From Pseudomonas sp. CFII64 (GTDB taxonomy: Bacteria; Pseudomonadota; Gammaproteobacteria; Pseudomonadales; Pseudomonadaceae), in contig NZ_ATLO01000042.1 of NCBI RefSeq assembly GCF_000416235.1, forward strand, positions 124,001-188,000: a DNA stretch of 64,000 bases, in the 5' to 3' direction. This document shows, one piece after another, positions 9,062-17,434 of the stretch (the first letter of the stretch is position 1; each line of letters begins with the position of its first letter). Made by a program: the position numbers and the translations under genes. The notes under the pieces were generated by a model. The model saw nothing but the letters and a program-made list of their open reading frames with translations. It was not told the origin of the DNA and did not search any database.

Positions 9062-10768
9062 ATGATCGAAGTCACAGAGGTATCCATAGCCGAGCTGCGC
9101 GCCGCGCTTGAGTCGGGGCAGGCAACCGCAGTCGAGCTGGTGCAGGCCTATCTGGCCAGGATTGATGCTTACGACGGGGCCGCTACATCTACGGCGCTGA
9201 ATGCCGTGGTGGTTCGCAACCCGGATGCGATTGAAGAAGCTCGGGCATCCGATAGTCGTCGGGCCAAAGGTGAGATTCTCGGCCCGCTCGACGGGATTCC
9301 CTACACGGCCAAGGACAGCTATCTGGTCAAAGGTCTGACCGCTGCTTCGGGCAGTCCTGCTTTCGTCAATCTGGTCGCTCAGCGCGACGCGTTCACGATC
9401 AGCCGCCTGCGTGCTGCCGGGGCAATCTGTCTGGGCAAGACCAATATGCCGCCCATGGCCAACGGCGGTATGCAGCGTGGCGTTTATGGCCGCGCGGAAA
9501 GTCCGTATAACGCTGACTTCCTGACGGCGCCCTTCGCATCGGGTTCATCCAATGGTGCCGGGACTGCAACCGCCGCAAGCTTCGCGGCGTTCGGCATGGC
9601 GGAAGAAACATGGTCGAGCGGCCGAGGCCCTGCCTCGAACAATGGCCTATGCGCTTACACCCCTTCGCGCGGCGTGATCTCGGTGCGCGGCAACTGGCCG
9701 TTGACGCCGACCATGGACGTTGTCGTCCCCTACGCCAGAACCATGGCAGATTTGCTCGAAGTGCTGGATGTCGTTGTTGCACAAGATCCCGACACGCGCG
9801 GCGATTTGTGGCGACTGCAGCCTTGGGTGCCGATCCCGAGCGTTGCCTCGGTACGCCCCGCTGCCTATGCCGAACTGGCGGTAAGTCGCGATGCTCTGGC
9901 CGGCAAACGCTTCGGCGTGCCGCGCATGTACATCAACGCCGATCCGGAAGCGGGCACGGCAGACAAGCCAGGCATCGGAGGTCCGACCGGACAACGCATC
10001 ATCACCCGCGCCTCGGTCATCGATCTGTGGCAGGACGCACGCCAGGCGCTCGAAGCGGCTGGCGCCGAAGTGCTTGAGGTGGATTTCCCGCTGGTCTCCA
10101 ATTGCGAAGGGGATCGTCCCGGCGCGCCAACCGTGTTTACTCGCGGACTGGTATCGAAGGAATTTCTGCATCACGAACTGTGGGATTTGTCGGCCTGGGC
10201 TTTTGATGACTTCCTGCAGGCCAATGGGGATCCGGCCTTGAATCGCCTGGCTGACGTCGAGGGGTCGAAGATCTTCCCTCACGATCCCGGAACGTTACCC
10301 AATCGTGAGGACGACCTCGCCGCCGGTATGGACGAATACGTGCGCATGGCCGAGCGCGGCATTACACCCTGGGATCAGATCCCGACCCTGCCTGATGGCC
10401 TTCGTGGCCTGGAGCAGACGCGACGGATCGACCTGGAAGACTGGATGGAAACACTTGGCCTGGACGCCGTGCTTTTCCCGACCGTGGCCGACGTCGGTCC
10501 GGCGAATGCCGATGTCGATCCGCAAGCTGCCGATATCGCCTGGAGTAATGGCGTGTGGGTTGCCAACGGCAATCTCGCCATCCGCCATTTGGGCGTGCCA
10601 ACCGTTACGGTACCAATGGGTGTGGTGGCCGACATTGGCATGCCGGTCGGACTCACCTTTGCGGGGCGCGCGTATGACGATTCGAATCTGTTGCGCTTTG
10701 CCTCGGCTTACGAGTCGGTAGGGAGCAAGCGTTTGATTCCGCCCCGTACGCCAGCGTTAGGTGGTTAG
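9062..10768 (+). CDS. Amidase signature family hydrolase
   Basis: Hydrolyses an amide bond by the Ser-cisSer-Lys mechanism. Start chosen at ATG 9062, which has AGAGGA six to seven bases upstream; the longer frame starts inside a region with no ribosome site. In the 568-residue product Lys84 lies in YTAKDS, the cis-serine in GSSNGAG (161-167) and the nucleophile in SSGRGPAS (185-192). At 568 residues it is longer than bacterial GatA-like amidases (about 480), with an insertion around 260-360. Substrate unknown. The DCC-family gene starts nine bases downstream. Confidence 0.88.
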   Translation: MIEVTEVSIAELRAALESGQATAVELVQAYLARIDAYDGAATSTALNAVVVRNPDAIEEARASDSRRAKGEILGPLDGIPYTAKDSYLVKGLTAASGSPAFVNLVAQRDAFTISRLRAAGAICLGKTNMPPMANGGMQRGVYGRAESPYNADFLTAPFASGSSNGAGTATAASFAAFGMAEETWSSGRGPASNNGLCAYTPSRGVISVRGNWPLTPTMDVVVPYARTMADLLEVLDVVVAQDPDTRGDLWRLQPWVPIPSVASVRPAAYAELAVSRDALAGKRFGVPRMYINADPEAGTADKPGIGGPTGQRIITRASVIDLWQDARQALEAAGAEVLEVDFPLVSNCEGDRPGAPTVFTRGLVSKEFLHHELWDLSAWAFDDFLQANGDPALNRLADVEGSKIFPHDPGTLPNREDDLAAGMDEYVRMAERGITPWDQIPTLPDGLRGLEQTRRIDLEDWMETLGLDAVLFPTVADVGPANADVDPQAADIAWSNGVWVANGNLAIRHLGVPTVTVPMGVVADIGMPVGLTFAGRAYDDSNLLRFASAYESVGSKRLIPPRTPALGG

Positions 10769-10777
10769 GCCGCCGTT

Positions 10778-11224
10778 ATGAATATCGATGCACACCGCCC
10801 TGCGCCATTTTTGCATCCAGGCGAAGCCGTCGTTCTCTTCGATGGCACCTGCAAATTGTGTAATGGCTGGGCGAAATTCATCATTGACCATGACCAGGCG
10901 CATCGTATCCAGCTTGCTGCAGTTCAGTCACCGGAAGGCCAGGCACTCCTGGCCTGGGCCGGCCTGCCCACCGACGATTTCAACACCATCGTTCTGGTCA
11001 GCGATAACCGGTTCTTCGTCCGCTCGCAAGCGATGTTCAAGATCATGGAACGCTTGCCTGCGCCTTGGCGCTGGATGAGGAGCGGGCGCATTGTGCCGGA
11101 AAGGATGCGCGACTGGATGTATGACAGGATCGCCCAGAATCGTTACCGGCTGTTTGGCAGGTATGACGCTTGCCAGCTTCCCAGCGCAGACCACAGCCGA
11201 CGTTTTTTGCAAGCAGGACCGTGA
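10778..11224 (+). CDS. DCC-family (DUF393) thiol-disulfide protein
   Basis: 148-residue protein with the family hallmark DGTCKLCNGW near the N terminus and the conserved GRYDACQLP segment near the C terminus. DUF393 proteins are described as thioredoxin-like with a CxxC pair; both cysteines are present. The physiological partner is unknown. It follows the amidase by nine bases and is probably cotranscribed with it. Confidence 0.85.
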   Translation: MNIDAHRPAPFLHPGEAVVLFDGTCKLCNGWAKFIIDHDQAHRIQLAAVQSPEGQALLAWAGLPTDDFNTIVLVSDNRFFVRSQAMFKIMERLPAPWRWMRSGRIVPERMRDWMYDRIAQNRYRLFGRYDACQLPSADHSRRFLQAGP

Positions 11225-11328
11225 CGTATTCCACTTGCCTGAGGCATTCTACGGCGTCAATCCTTTCGCCGTGCAGTCGCTGCAATTCGAGCCACTGACT
11301 GGCGCTTTATTCCAGTGAAGGGCTATCA

Positions 11329-11964
11329 ATGTCATTCGACTTCCATCACCTGCTCTTGGTATTTACCGCGTATATCGTGGGGGCGGCGAGTCCTGGCCCG
11401 AGCAATATGCGGATCATGGGCGTCGCCATGCACCAAGGCAGACGTCCTGCGCTATTGCTGGCGGCAGGCGTCATAAGCGGTTCGTTTTTCTGGGGATCGA
11501 TGGCAGCCACGGGTGTCTCGGCCATCCTTACGCAATATGCGCAAGCGCTGGGCGTTCTCAAGGTCGTGGGGGGTGTTTATCTATTGTTCCTGGCCATTAA
11601 AGCGGGCCGCTCGGCACTTAATTCCAACGAGCAGATCGCCAAAGCGCTTGCCGCGGCACCCTACGCTTCCGGCTTCAAACTCTACCAGCGCGGCCTGCTC
11701 ATGCATCTCACCAATCCCAAGGCGCTGCTCGGCTGGGTCGCTACCATGACCCTTGGACTAGGGCCGCAAGCATCATCGGCAACCGTCGTCATTATCCTGG
11801 CTGGTTGCGCGGTGCTTAGCGTCACTATCTTTTGTGGGTACGCGATCGTCTTCTCCACCGCACCTATGATTCGGGCATATAGTCAGGCCCGACGATGGAT
11901 AGAAGGAACGTTGGCACTGGTCTTTGGAGCCGCAGGAATAAAGCTATTGCTCTCTCGCACCTAG
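11329..11964 (+). CDS. LysE/RhtB-family amino acid exporter
   Basis: 211-residue inner-membrane protein with about six hydrophobic segments. The N-terminal VGAASPGPSNMRIMGVAMHQGRR region holds the family's PGP motif in the first loop (read here in two parts: ASPGPSNM and GVAMHQGRRPA). AAGVISGSFFWG and LTNPKALLGW are also typical. AAGGGC-type ribosome site lies just before the ATG. The exported amino acid cannot be told from sequence. Confidence 0.88.
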   Translation: MSFDFHHLLLVFTAYIVGAASPGPSNMRIMGVAMHQGRRPALLLAAGVISGSFFWGSMAATGVSAILTQYAQALGVLKVVGGVYLLFLAIKAGRSALNSNEQIAKALAAAPYASGFKLYQRGLLMHLTNPKALLGWVATMTLGLGPQASSATVVIILAGCAVLSVTIFCGYAIVFSTAPMIRAYSQARRWIEGTLALVFGAAGIKLLLSRT

Positions 11965-12024
11965 CCATCGTAGCTGTACCGGATAACCAGCGGCGTAAGC
12001 CGGGCCATATTAACGGAGACTGGA

Positions 12025-12885
12025 ATGAAGCCAACCCCTATTACAGAAGCGCCGGTAGATGCGGCTCAACGCAAAGCCGTAAAGCCCGTCATTTGCTACC
12101 CGGTTGACGGTTTACCGCGCCCGGACATCGCCAGCTATCGTAAGGTTCGAGACGACTTGAGGCTGATCGAGACCGTGACAGTTCCTGCTCGCGACGCCGC
12201 GACATTTACCGTGCCCGCCGGACATTTCTTTCGTATTGTCTCGACTGAAGGCTCGCAGGTGGGCGACTTGAATCTGTTCAATCTGCACGACTTGAATGAG
12301 CGTCTTTATACCGGTAAAACCCGCGCGCTGAATGGCACCCATCTTGGCCTCGGCGATCAGTTGTATTCGAGTTTCCCTTACCTGCGCCCGATTGCCACGA
12401 TTACGCATGACTCCCTGGACTGGTATGGCTTTGATGAGTTCGGTGGGTCGGTACATGACGTGATCGGGACTCGTTGTGATCCTTACACCCATAACCTACT
12501 GAGTGATGGCGGGCAGTATCATCACTGTTGCCACTCCAACCTTACCCGAGCATTGTCCAGGGCCACCGGGATCGCCCTGCATGAGGCTGAAGCCCACATT
12601 CACGATGTGCTGAATGTTTTCATGTGCACCGGTTTCACCAGGGACACGGGACAATACTTCATGAAAGCGAGCCCGGTGCGACCTGGCGATTACCTGGAGT
12701 TTTTTGCCGAAGTGGATCTGCTCGGCTGCCTTTCAGCCTGTCCCGGCGGGGATTGCTCCTCGGAACACTCATCTGACACAGCCAAGTGCTATCCCCTCCT
12801 TGTGGAAATCTACGAGGCAGTTCGTCAACCTCAAGGCTGGATTGCACCTGCGGTCAATGGGTATGACCGCAGCCACGGCGTTTGA
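12025..12885 (+). CDS. DUF1989 (urea carboxylase-associated family) protein
   Basis: 286-residue protein of the family often encoded beside urea carboxylase/urea amidolyase and called urea carboxylase-associated protein. The family hallmark near the C terminus, SACPGGDCSS followed by CYPLLVEIYE, is intact, as are the cysteine/histidine-rich YHHCCHSNL and GTRCDPYTHNLL segments that may bind metal. GGAG precedes the ATG by about seven bases. No urea carboxylase, allophanate hydrolase or guanidine gene is nearby, so the role here is open. A strong hairpin follows the gene. Confidence 0.85.
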   Translation: MKPTPITEAPVDAAQRKAVKPVICYPVDGLPRPDIASYRKVRDDLRLIETVTVPARDAATFTVPAGHFFRIVSTEGSQVGDLNLFNLHDLNERLYTGKTRALNGTHLGLGDQLYSSFPYLRPIATITHDSLDWYGFDEFGGSVHDVIGTRCDPYTHNLLSDGGQYHHCCHSNLTRALSRATGIALHEAEAHIHDVLNVFMCTGFTRDTGQYFMKASPVRPGDYLEFFAEVDLLGCLSACPGGDCSSEHSSDTAKCYPLLVEIYEAVRQPQGWIAPAVNGYDRSHGV

Positions 12886-12894
12886 AGCCTGGAC

Positions 12895-12929
12895 GGGGCC
12901 GGCCAGTCCGACGCGGACCGGTCGACCCC
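12895..12929. terminator. Bidirectional hairpin between convergent genes
   Basis: Two 16-base arms at 12895-12910 and 12914-12929 pair at 14 of 16 positions (including one G-U) around an ACG loop. The stem starts with GGGG/CCCC. It sits exactly between the convergent DUF1989 and VOC stop codons. No long T-run follows on either strand, so it may be an imperfect terminator or protect both 3' ends. Confidence 0.6.
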
Positions 12930-12943
12930 GTTTCATAGCAGAA

Positions 12944-13474
12944 TCAGCTCTGGCAGAACCGGATCCGATTGCCGAATGGGTCGTAGACTTCCAGCACTTG
13001 CCCCCAACCTTGCTGAACAATGTCTGGACGTCCGTAACCGTAGCGCTTGGCAAGTAACTCGTCCCGCAGCATCTCGATATTCTGCATCGGGACAAATATC
13101 GTCGACCCCGGGCTCGCATCGCCATGATGTTCGGAGAGGTGGAACTGCAACCCGTTGCGACTGATCCCCAGGTACAGCGGTAGATCCGCTTCAAACCGGT
13201 GCTCGAACTCGACGCTGAAACCCAGGAAATCGATATAGAACTCGCGTGCCTTGGCTTCGTCAAAAATTCGCAATATCGGAATGGCTTTGTCAAACGTAAT
13301 CACGGGCTGGCTACTTTCATCTGCAAGCATCGCTGCTGCGACGTTCCAGTCCTTGTAGCCCAGTTGCTGCGCGACCAGTTCGAGTGCAGTGGAGTGAGAC
13401 ACTTCCTGCTCGCGCTTCTCTAACGAAGCACGCAGGTTCTTGGCCATCTGCTTGGCTTTCTGGATTGAAAACAT
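12944..13474 (-). CDS. Glyoxalase/VOC superfamily protein with N-terminal helical domain
   Basis: 176-residue protein with two parts. Residues 1-55 (FSIQKAKQMAKNLR to LGYKDWNVAAAML) match the helical head of the 'glyoxalase superfamily' proteins, and residues 60-176 form one VOC unit with ILRIFDEAKAREFYIDFLGF and a final GQVLEVYDPFGNRIRFCQ. Start chosen at the ATG at 13474, preceded by AGGAG; the open frame extends 50 codons further without a ribosome site. VOC proteins of this kind range from bleomycin-binding to unknown metal enzymes; no substrate is assigned. Confidence 0.82.
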   Translation of the reverse strand: MFSIQKAKQMAKNLRASLEKREQEVSHSTALELVAQQLGYKDWNVAAAMLADESSQPVITFDKAIPILRIFDEAKAREFYIDFLGFSVEFEHRFEADLPLYLGISRNGLQFHLSEHHGDASPGSTIFVPMQNIEMLRDELLAKRYGYGRPDIVQQGWGQVLEVYDPFGNRIRFCQS

Positions 13475-13680
13475 TACTTCTCCTGGAGTCGAAGCCTTTT
13501 GGTGCTCGCGTTGCCAAACCTCGACTATCAAGAGAGATGCGATAGGGTTTGGAAAAACTATGCTTTCACCTTTCCTTTCAGGAGCGAGCGGCGGGCAGCA
13601 TCGGCCAGCGGCGATAGTACACATCCGTTAATGGCGCTGAAAGTATTTCCCGCGGGGGCGCATCAAATCACGCACTGCGA

Positions 13681-14466
13681 TCACTGCCCGGCGGTCGCGC
13701 TCACGACATTGGCTATCCGCTCGAAAAAGGGCGCCAGTCGCTCCTGGGGCGCGTCGTGCTCAACGACCAGCGTGGCGACTTCTTCACAGGGCGCGACCTG
13801 ATAGTGCGCAACGCTGGACAGTTTTTCGTTGGTTGCGGCCACCACTACCTGACCGCTTGCCGCCACTATCGCGCGTTTGAAGTCGGCGTCCTCGAGACCG
13901 AAGGCCGTCACGCCGTTGTCCGGATCGATGGCACAAGCGCCGAGAAAGCACAGATCAAAGTTGAACTGCCGCAATTCCTGCACGGCCCTCAGACCACTCA
14001 CACCGCCAGTCACCGGGTTCACGCGCCCGCCCAACATGATGACCTCGACACAAGGTAGCTTCATCAATTGCGTGGCAATCAACGGCGAGTTGGTGCTGAA
14101 GGTCAATGGAAGTTGCGGATCAATGCTGCAGGCGATTGCCAGATTCGTCGACCCGGCATCAATGAAGACGTGCTGCCCTGCGCTCAGAAGCGCGGCCGCC
14201 GCTCTGGCCAGATTGTCTTTGCGCGAAGAGCCTTGCATCACCCTGACGGCAATCGGTCCGTCATCGGCGCGCAACAGAATGGCGCCGCCGTAGACGCGCT
14301 TGCACAACCCCGCAACTGCCAGGGCACTCAAATCGCGCCGTATCGAATGCTCGGACACATTGAACTCAACGGCCAGATCAGCGGCAATCACCCGGCCGAA
14401 ACGGGTAAGACGTTCGCGAATCAACTGCTGGCGTTCACCAGGGAACGCTTCGTGTGGAGAAGTCAT
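13681..14466 (-). CDS. DeoR/GlpR-family transcriptional regulator
   Basis: 261-residue sugar-responsive repressor. The N-terminal winged helix contains RFGRVIAADLAVEFNVSEHS followed by IRRDL, and the effector domain has GSTNLAIA and DLCFLGACAID patterns typical of DeoR sensors that bind phosphorylated sugars. It starts 378 bases from the sugar-acid operon transcribed the other way, so the shared gap is its likely target. It would add a second regulator to that operon beside the FadR/GntR protein. Confidence 0.88.
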   Translation of the reverse strand: MTSPHEAFPGERQQLIRERLTRFGRVIAADLAVEFNVSEHSIRRDLSALAVAGLCKRVYGGAILLRADDGPIAVRVMQGSSRKDNLARAAAALLSAGQHVFIDAGSTNLAIACSIDPQLPLTFSTNSPLIATQLMKLPCVEVIMLGGRVNPVTGGVSGLRAVQELRQFNFDLCFLGACAIDPDNGVTAFGLEDADFKRAIVAASGQVVVAATNEKLSSVAHYQVAPCEEVATLVVEHDAPQERLAPFFERIANVVSATAGQ

Positions 14467-14632
14467 CAACCATTAATCCTGCATGAACGAGCATTAACAA
14501 TCACAAGCGAGCAATCTATGCTGAAGTCGGAGCGGCGTCAAATCCGCAGATGACGGTCGCCAGGCGTAGTTACCGAGTGAACAAGCCATTCAGGCCAGCA
14601 GCCGCTTTTCAAGCCATGGGCGATTTCGACAG

Positions 14633-14647
14633 ATTGGTTTGTCCAAT
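14633..14647. promoter_or_regulatory. FadR/GntR-type operator, copy 1
   Basis: Perfect inverted repeat ATTGG-TTTGT-CCAAT. It resembles the ATTGGTATACCAAT-type sites of UxuR/ExuR, regulators of the same FadR/GntR group that control hexuronate genes in enteric bacteria. The regulator gene at the end of the operon is the obvious candidate ligand. Confidence 0.7.
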
Positions 14648-14661
14648 AAGATTTTATATAG

Positions 14662-14676
14662 ATTGGTCTTGCCAAT
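14662..14676. promoter_or_regulatory. FadR/GntR-type operator, copy 2
   Basis: Perfect inverted repeat ATTGG-TCTTG-CCAAT, 29 bases (about three helical turns) downstream of copy 1. The flanking bases (G before, A after) are also shared. Confidence 0.7.
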
Positions 14677-14844
14677 ATTTTCCCTGAAGTGTAGTTTTTG
14701 AGCTCTCGATCCTCCAGGCGGGCAACTGTTCGCTCACAACAAAAAAGAGATCCTCAGAATGTTCAGATTCCCCGCCAGCCGGGCGCTCGGTGCCCTCTCC
14801 CGCTTATCGTCATACATCGTCTGCGACAGCCAGGGAGCATCAAC

Positions 14845-15855
14845 ATGCTGACTGTCATCTGTAACGAACCCGGTTCGTTAACCGCCATCGAGCGTGAAAA
14901 ACCGGTCAGAAAGCCAGGAGAGATCCTCATCCGCATCAAGCGCGTCGGGGTTTGCGGCACCGATCTGCATATTTTCAGCGGCAATCAGCCGTTCCTCGAA
15001 TACCCTCGGGTGATGGGCCATGAGTTTTCCGGGCTTGTAGAGGAAACCGACAGCGCCAGCGATCTCGACACGGGTGATGTCGTGTATGTGATGCCTTATC
15101 TTTCCTGCGGCACATGCATCGCCTGCCGCCAGGGTAAGACCAACTGCTGCACCCGCATTCAAGTGTTGGGGGTTCACTGCGACGGTGCTTTTACCGAGTA
15201 CCTGAGCATTCCCCACGAATTTGTCCATAAGGCAGTGGGCATTTCCCTTGATCAGGCGGCGATGATCGAATTTCTGTCCATCGGTGCTCACGCCGTACGT
15301 CGTTCAAATGTCCAGGCGGACAAACATGCATTGGTGGTCGGCACCGGTCCGATTGGCATGGCGGCAGCGATCTTTGCCGGTTTGCGCGGTGCGAAAGTCA
15401 CCGTTCTGGATACCCGCGACGATCGTCTTTTGTTCTGTAAGGAACACCTGAAGATTCACGCCTCGGTAAAAATCGGCGAAGGCGACAAGGAAACCCTCGC
15501 TGAGCTCACAAAGGGTGATTTTTTCGACGTGGTGTTTGATGCCACCGGCAATGCCCGGGCCATGGAGCGCGGCTTCGAATTCATCGCCCACGGCGGCACT
15601 TACGTGATGATTTCGGTGGTTCGGGACTCGATCACCTTCTCCGACCCCGAATTCCACAAGCGTGAAGCCACGTTGATGGGTAGCCGCAACGCCACCCAGG
15701 AAGACTTCCGTCATGTGGAGGAATGCTTGCGCAACGGGTTGATTCCGGATGCCGCCCTCAATACCCACCGCCTGACCCTAAGCGCTGTCGCCCACTCATT
15801 CACTACATTGCTCGACCCGAAACAAGGCGTCGTCAAAGCAATCATCGAGTGTTAG
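14845..15855 (+). CDS. Zinc-dependent alcohol dehydrogenase (hexonate dehydrogenase type)
   Basis: 336-residue medium-chain NAD(P)-dependent dehydrogenase. Catalytic zinc ligands are in VGVCGTDLH and GHEFSG, structural zinc cysteines in CGTCIACRQGKTNCC, and the coenzyme loop in VVGTGPIGMAA. It is the LgoD/RspB-like group that oxidises hexonates such as L-galactonate or L-gulonate at C5. Start chosen at ATG 14845 with GGGAG upstream. The altronate dehydratase gene begins ten bases after its stop, so a route from an L-hexonate through a ketohexuronate to 2-keto-3-deoxygluconate is plausible, although the usual intermediate reductase (UxaB) is not in this operon. Confidence 0.82.
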   Translation: MLTVICNEPGSLTAIEREKPVRKPGEILIRIKRVGVCGTDLHIFSGNQPFLEYPRVMGHEFSGLVEETDSASDLDTGDVVYVMPYLSCGTCIACRQGKTNCCTRIQVLGVHCDGAFTEYLSIPHEFVHKAVGISLDQAAMIEFLSIGAHAVRRSNVQADKHALVVGTGPIGMAAAIFAGLRGAKVTVLDTRDDRLLFCKEHLKIHASVKIGEGDKETLAELTKGDFFDVVFDATGNARAMERGFEFIAHGGTYVMISVVRDSITFSDPEFHKREATLMGSRNATQEDFRHVEECLRNGLIPDAALNTHRLTLSAVAHSFTTLLDPKQGVVKAIIEC

Positions 15856-15865
15856 GAGCAGCGTG

Positions 15866-17392
15866 ATGAGCGATTCGCAATCCTTGCTTGTATTGACACC
15901 CGGTGACGATGTCGCCGTGGCCCGAGGCGACATCGCCGCAGGACAACAGCTCAGCGCCGACGGCATCACGCTGATCGCCGGGCAACAGATTCCATCCGGT
16001 CACAAGATCGCCCTGCGCCCGGTGTCGGCAGGTCAACAGGTGCTCAAGTATGGCCAGACCATCGGCCTGGCGACCCAAGGCATCGAGCCCGGTGATCACG
16101 TCCACGTCCACAACCTGGACATGCCGACAACCAACGCCGAACACAGCGTGCAGAATATCTACGTACCCACATCGTTCAGCAGTGAACCGGCGACCTTCGA
16201 GGGCTATGTCCGCGATGACGGGCGCGTCGGCACGCGCAACTACATCGGGGTGATCTCCAGCGTCAATTGCTCGGCAACCGTCTGCAAGCACATCGCCAAC
16301 GCATTCTCTTCCGAGCGCCTCAAAGACTTTCCCAATGTCGATGGCGTTGTCGCAATCACCCACGGCAGCGGCTGTGGCATGGGTGCGAAAGGTGAAGGCA
16401 TCGACATCCTCAAACGCACCTTGCGCGGCTATGCCGATCACGCCAACTTTGCCGGTGTCCTGTTGATCGGCCTGGGCTGCGAGGTCAACCAGCTGACCCC
16501 GCTGATGAATGAACTGGGGGATCGCTCAGCGCTGCTCAAGGCCAGTCTGATCATTCAGGAAGCAGGCGGTACTCGCGAAGCCGTACGACGTGGCATAGCG
16601 CATATTGAAGAGATGCTGCCGGTCATCAACCATTTCCGGCGCACCACCGTTGCGGCCAGCCATCTCAGCGTAGGCTTGCAGTGCGGCGGCTCGGATGGTT
16701 ATTCGGGCATTACCGCCAATCCGGCACTCGGGGCTGCGGTCGACCTGCTTGTGCGGCATGGCGGCACCGCAATTCTTTCGGAAACGCCGGAAATCTACGG
16801 TGCCGAACACCTGCTGACTGCCCGCGCCGCATCGGCCGATATTTCGGCGAAACTGATGGAGCGGATCCATTGGTGGGAAGCCTACGTACACCACAACGAC
16901 GGTGACATGAATAACAACCCCTCGCCGGGCAACAAGGCTGGCGGCATTACCACCATTCTGGAAAAATCCCTGGGCGCCGTGGCAAAAGCCGGAACTACCG
17001 GGTTGATGGGCGTTTACCACTACGCTGAAACGATCGATGCCCACGGCCTGGTGTTCATGGATACGCCCGGCTACGACCCCGTATCGGCAACCGGCCAGGT
17101 CGCGGGAGGCGCGAATCTCATCTGCTTCACCACTGGCCGTGGCTCGACCTACGGTTGCAAGCCCACGCCATCATTAAAGATCGCCACCAACACCGGCTTG
17201 TTCCAACGCATGGAGCTGGATATGGATTTCAATGCCGGCGGTATTGTCGATGGTCTGGAGTCAGTCGCCGAAGCCGGTCAGCGGTTATTCCAGTTGATGC
17301 TGGACACCGCGTCCGGACGACAGACCTGCAGCGAAGAAAACGGCCTGGGCGATAACGAGTTCCTGCCCTGGCAGATCGGCGCAGTGATGTGA
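15866..17392 (+). CDS. uxaA: Altronate dehydratase family protein (UxaA)
   Basis: Dehydrates D-altronate, or a related aldonate, to 2-keto-3-deoxy-D-gluconate. The 508 residues carry an N-terminal SAF domain (about 10-90, DDVAVARGDIAAGQQL) and the large UxaA catalytic part starting at YVRDDGRVGTRNYIGV, with conserved CSATVC, HGSGCGMG and QCGGSDGYSGITANPALG segments that hold the metal-ligand candidates. The full length agrees with E. coli UxaA (495). Start ATG 15866 has AGGAG at seven bases. Family members also include galactarate dehydratase, so the substrate is inferred from the neighbours. Confidence 0.85.
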   Translation: MSDSQSLLVLTPGDDVAVARGDIAAGQQLSADGITLIAGQQIPSGHKIALRPVSAGQQVLKYGQTIGLATQGIEPGDHVHVHNLDMPTTNAEHSVQNIYVPTSFSSEPATFEGYVRDDGRVGTRNYIGVISSVNCSATVCKHIANAFSSERLKDFPNVDGVVAITHGSGCGMGAKGEGIDILKRTLRGYADHANFAGVLLIGLGCEVNQLTPLMNELGDRSALLKASLIIQEAGGTREAVRRGIAHIEEMLPVINHFRRTTVAASHLSVGLQCGGSDGYSGITANPALGAAVDLLVRHGGTAILSETPEIYGAEHLLTARAASADISAKLMERIHWWEAYVHHNDGDMNNNPSPGNKAGGITTILEKSLGAVAKAGTTGLMGVYHYAETIDAHGLVFMDTPGYDPVSATGQVAGGANLICFTTGRGSTYGCKPTPSLKIATNTGLFQRMELDMDFNAGGIVDGLESVAEAGQRLFQLMLDTASGRQTCSEENGLGDNEFLPWQIGAVM

Positions 17393-17434
17393 AACGCCCT
17401 GCCAGTCACTGTGGTAGCCTTCGCCAACTCTCTG

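Larger units (their letters stand above)
14467..14844. promoter_or_regulatory. Divergent control region of DeoR gene and sugar-acid operon
   Basis: 378 bases without a supported gene. It holds two palindromic operators (annotated separately) separated by an AT-rich TTTTATATA stretch that could be a -10 region, and the ribosome site GGGAG just before ATG 14845. An in-frame upstream extension of the dehydrogenase frame to 14698 exists but has no ribosome site and no family resemblance. Confidence 0.6.

Noticed and set aside
11163..11318. Short plus-strand frame ending FAVQSLQFEPLTGALFQ between the DCC and LysE genes
   Set aside because: Protein-like tail, but it overlaps the DCC gene, has no ribosome site and matches no family I know; may be a remnant, not enough to call.
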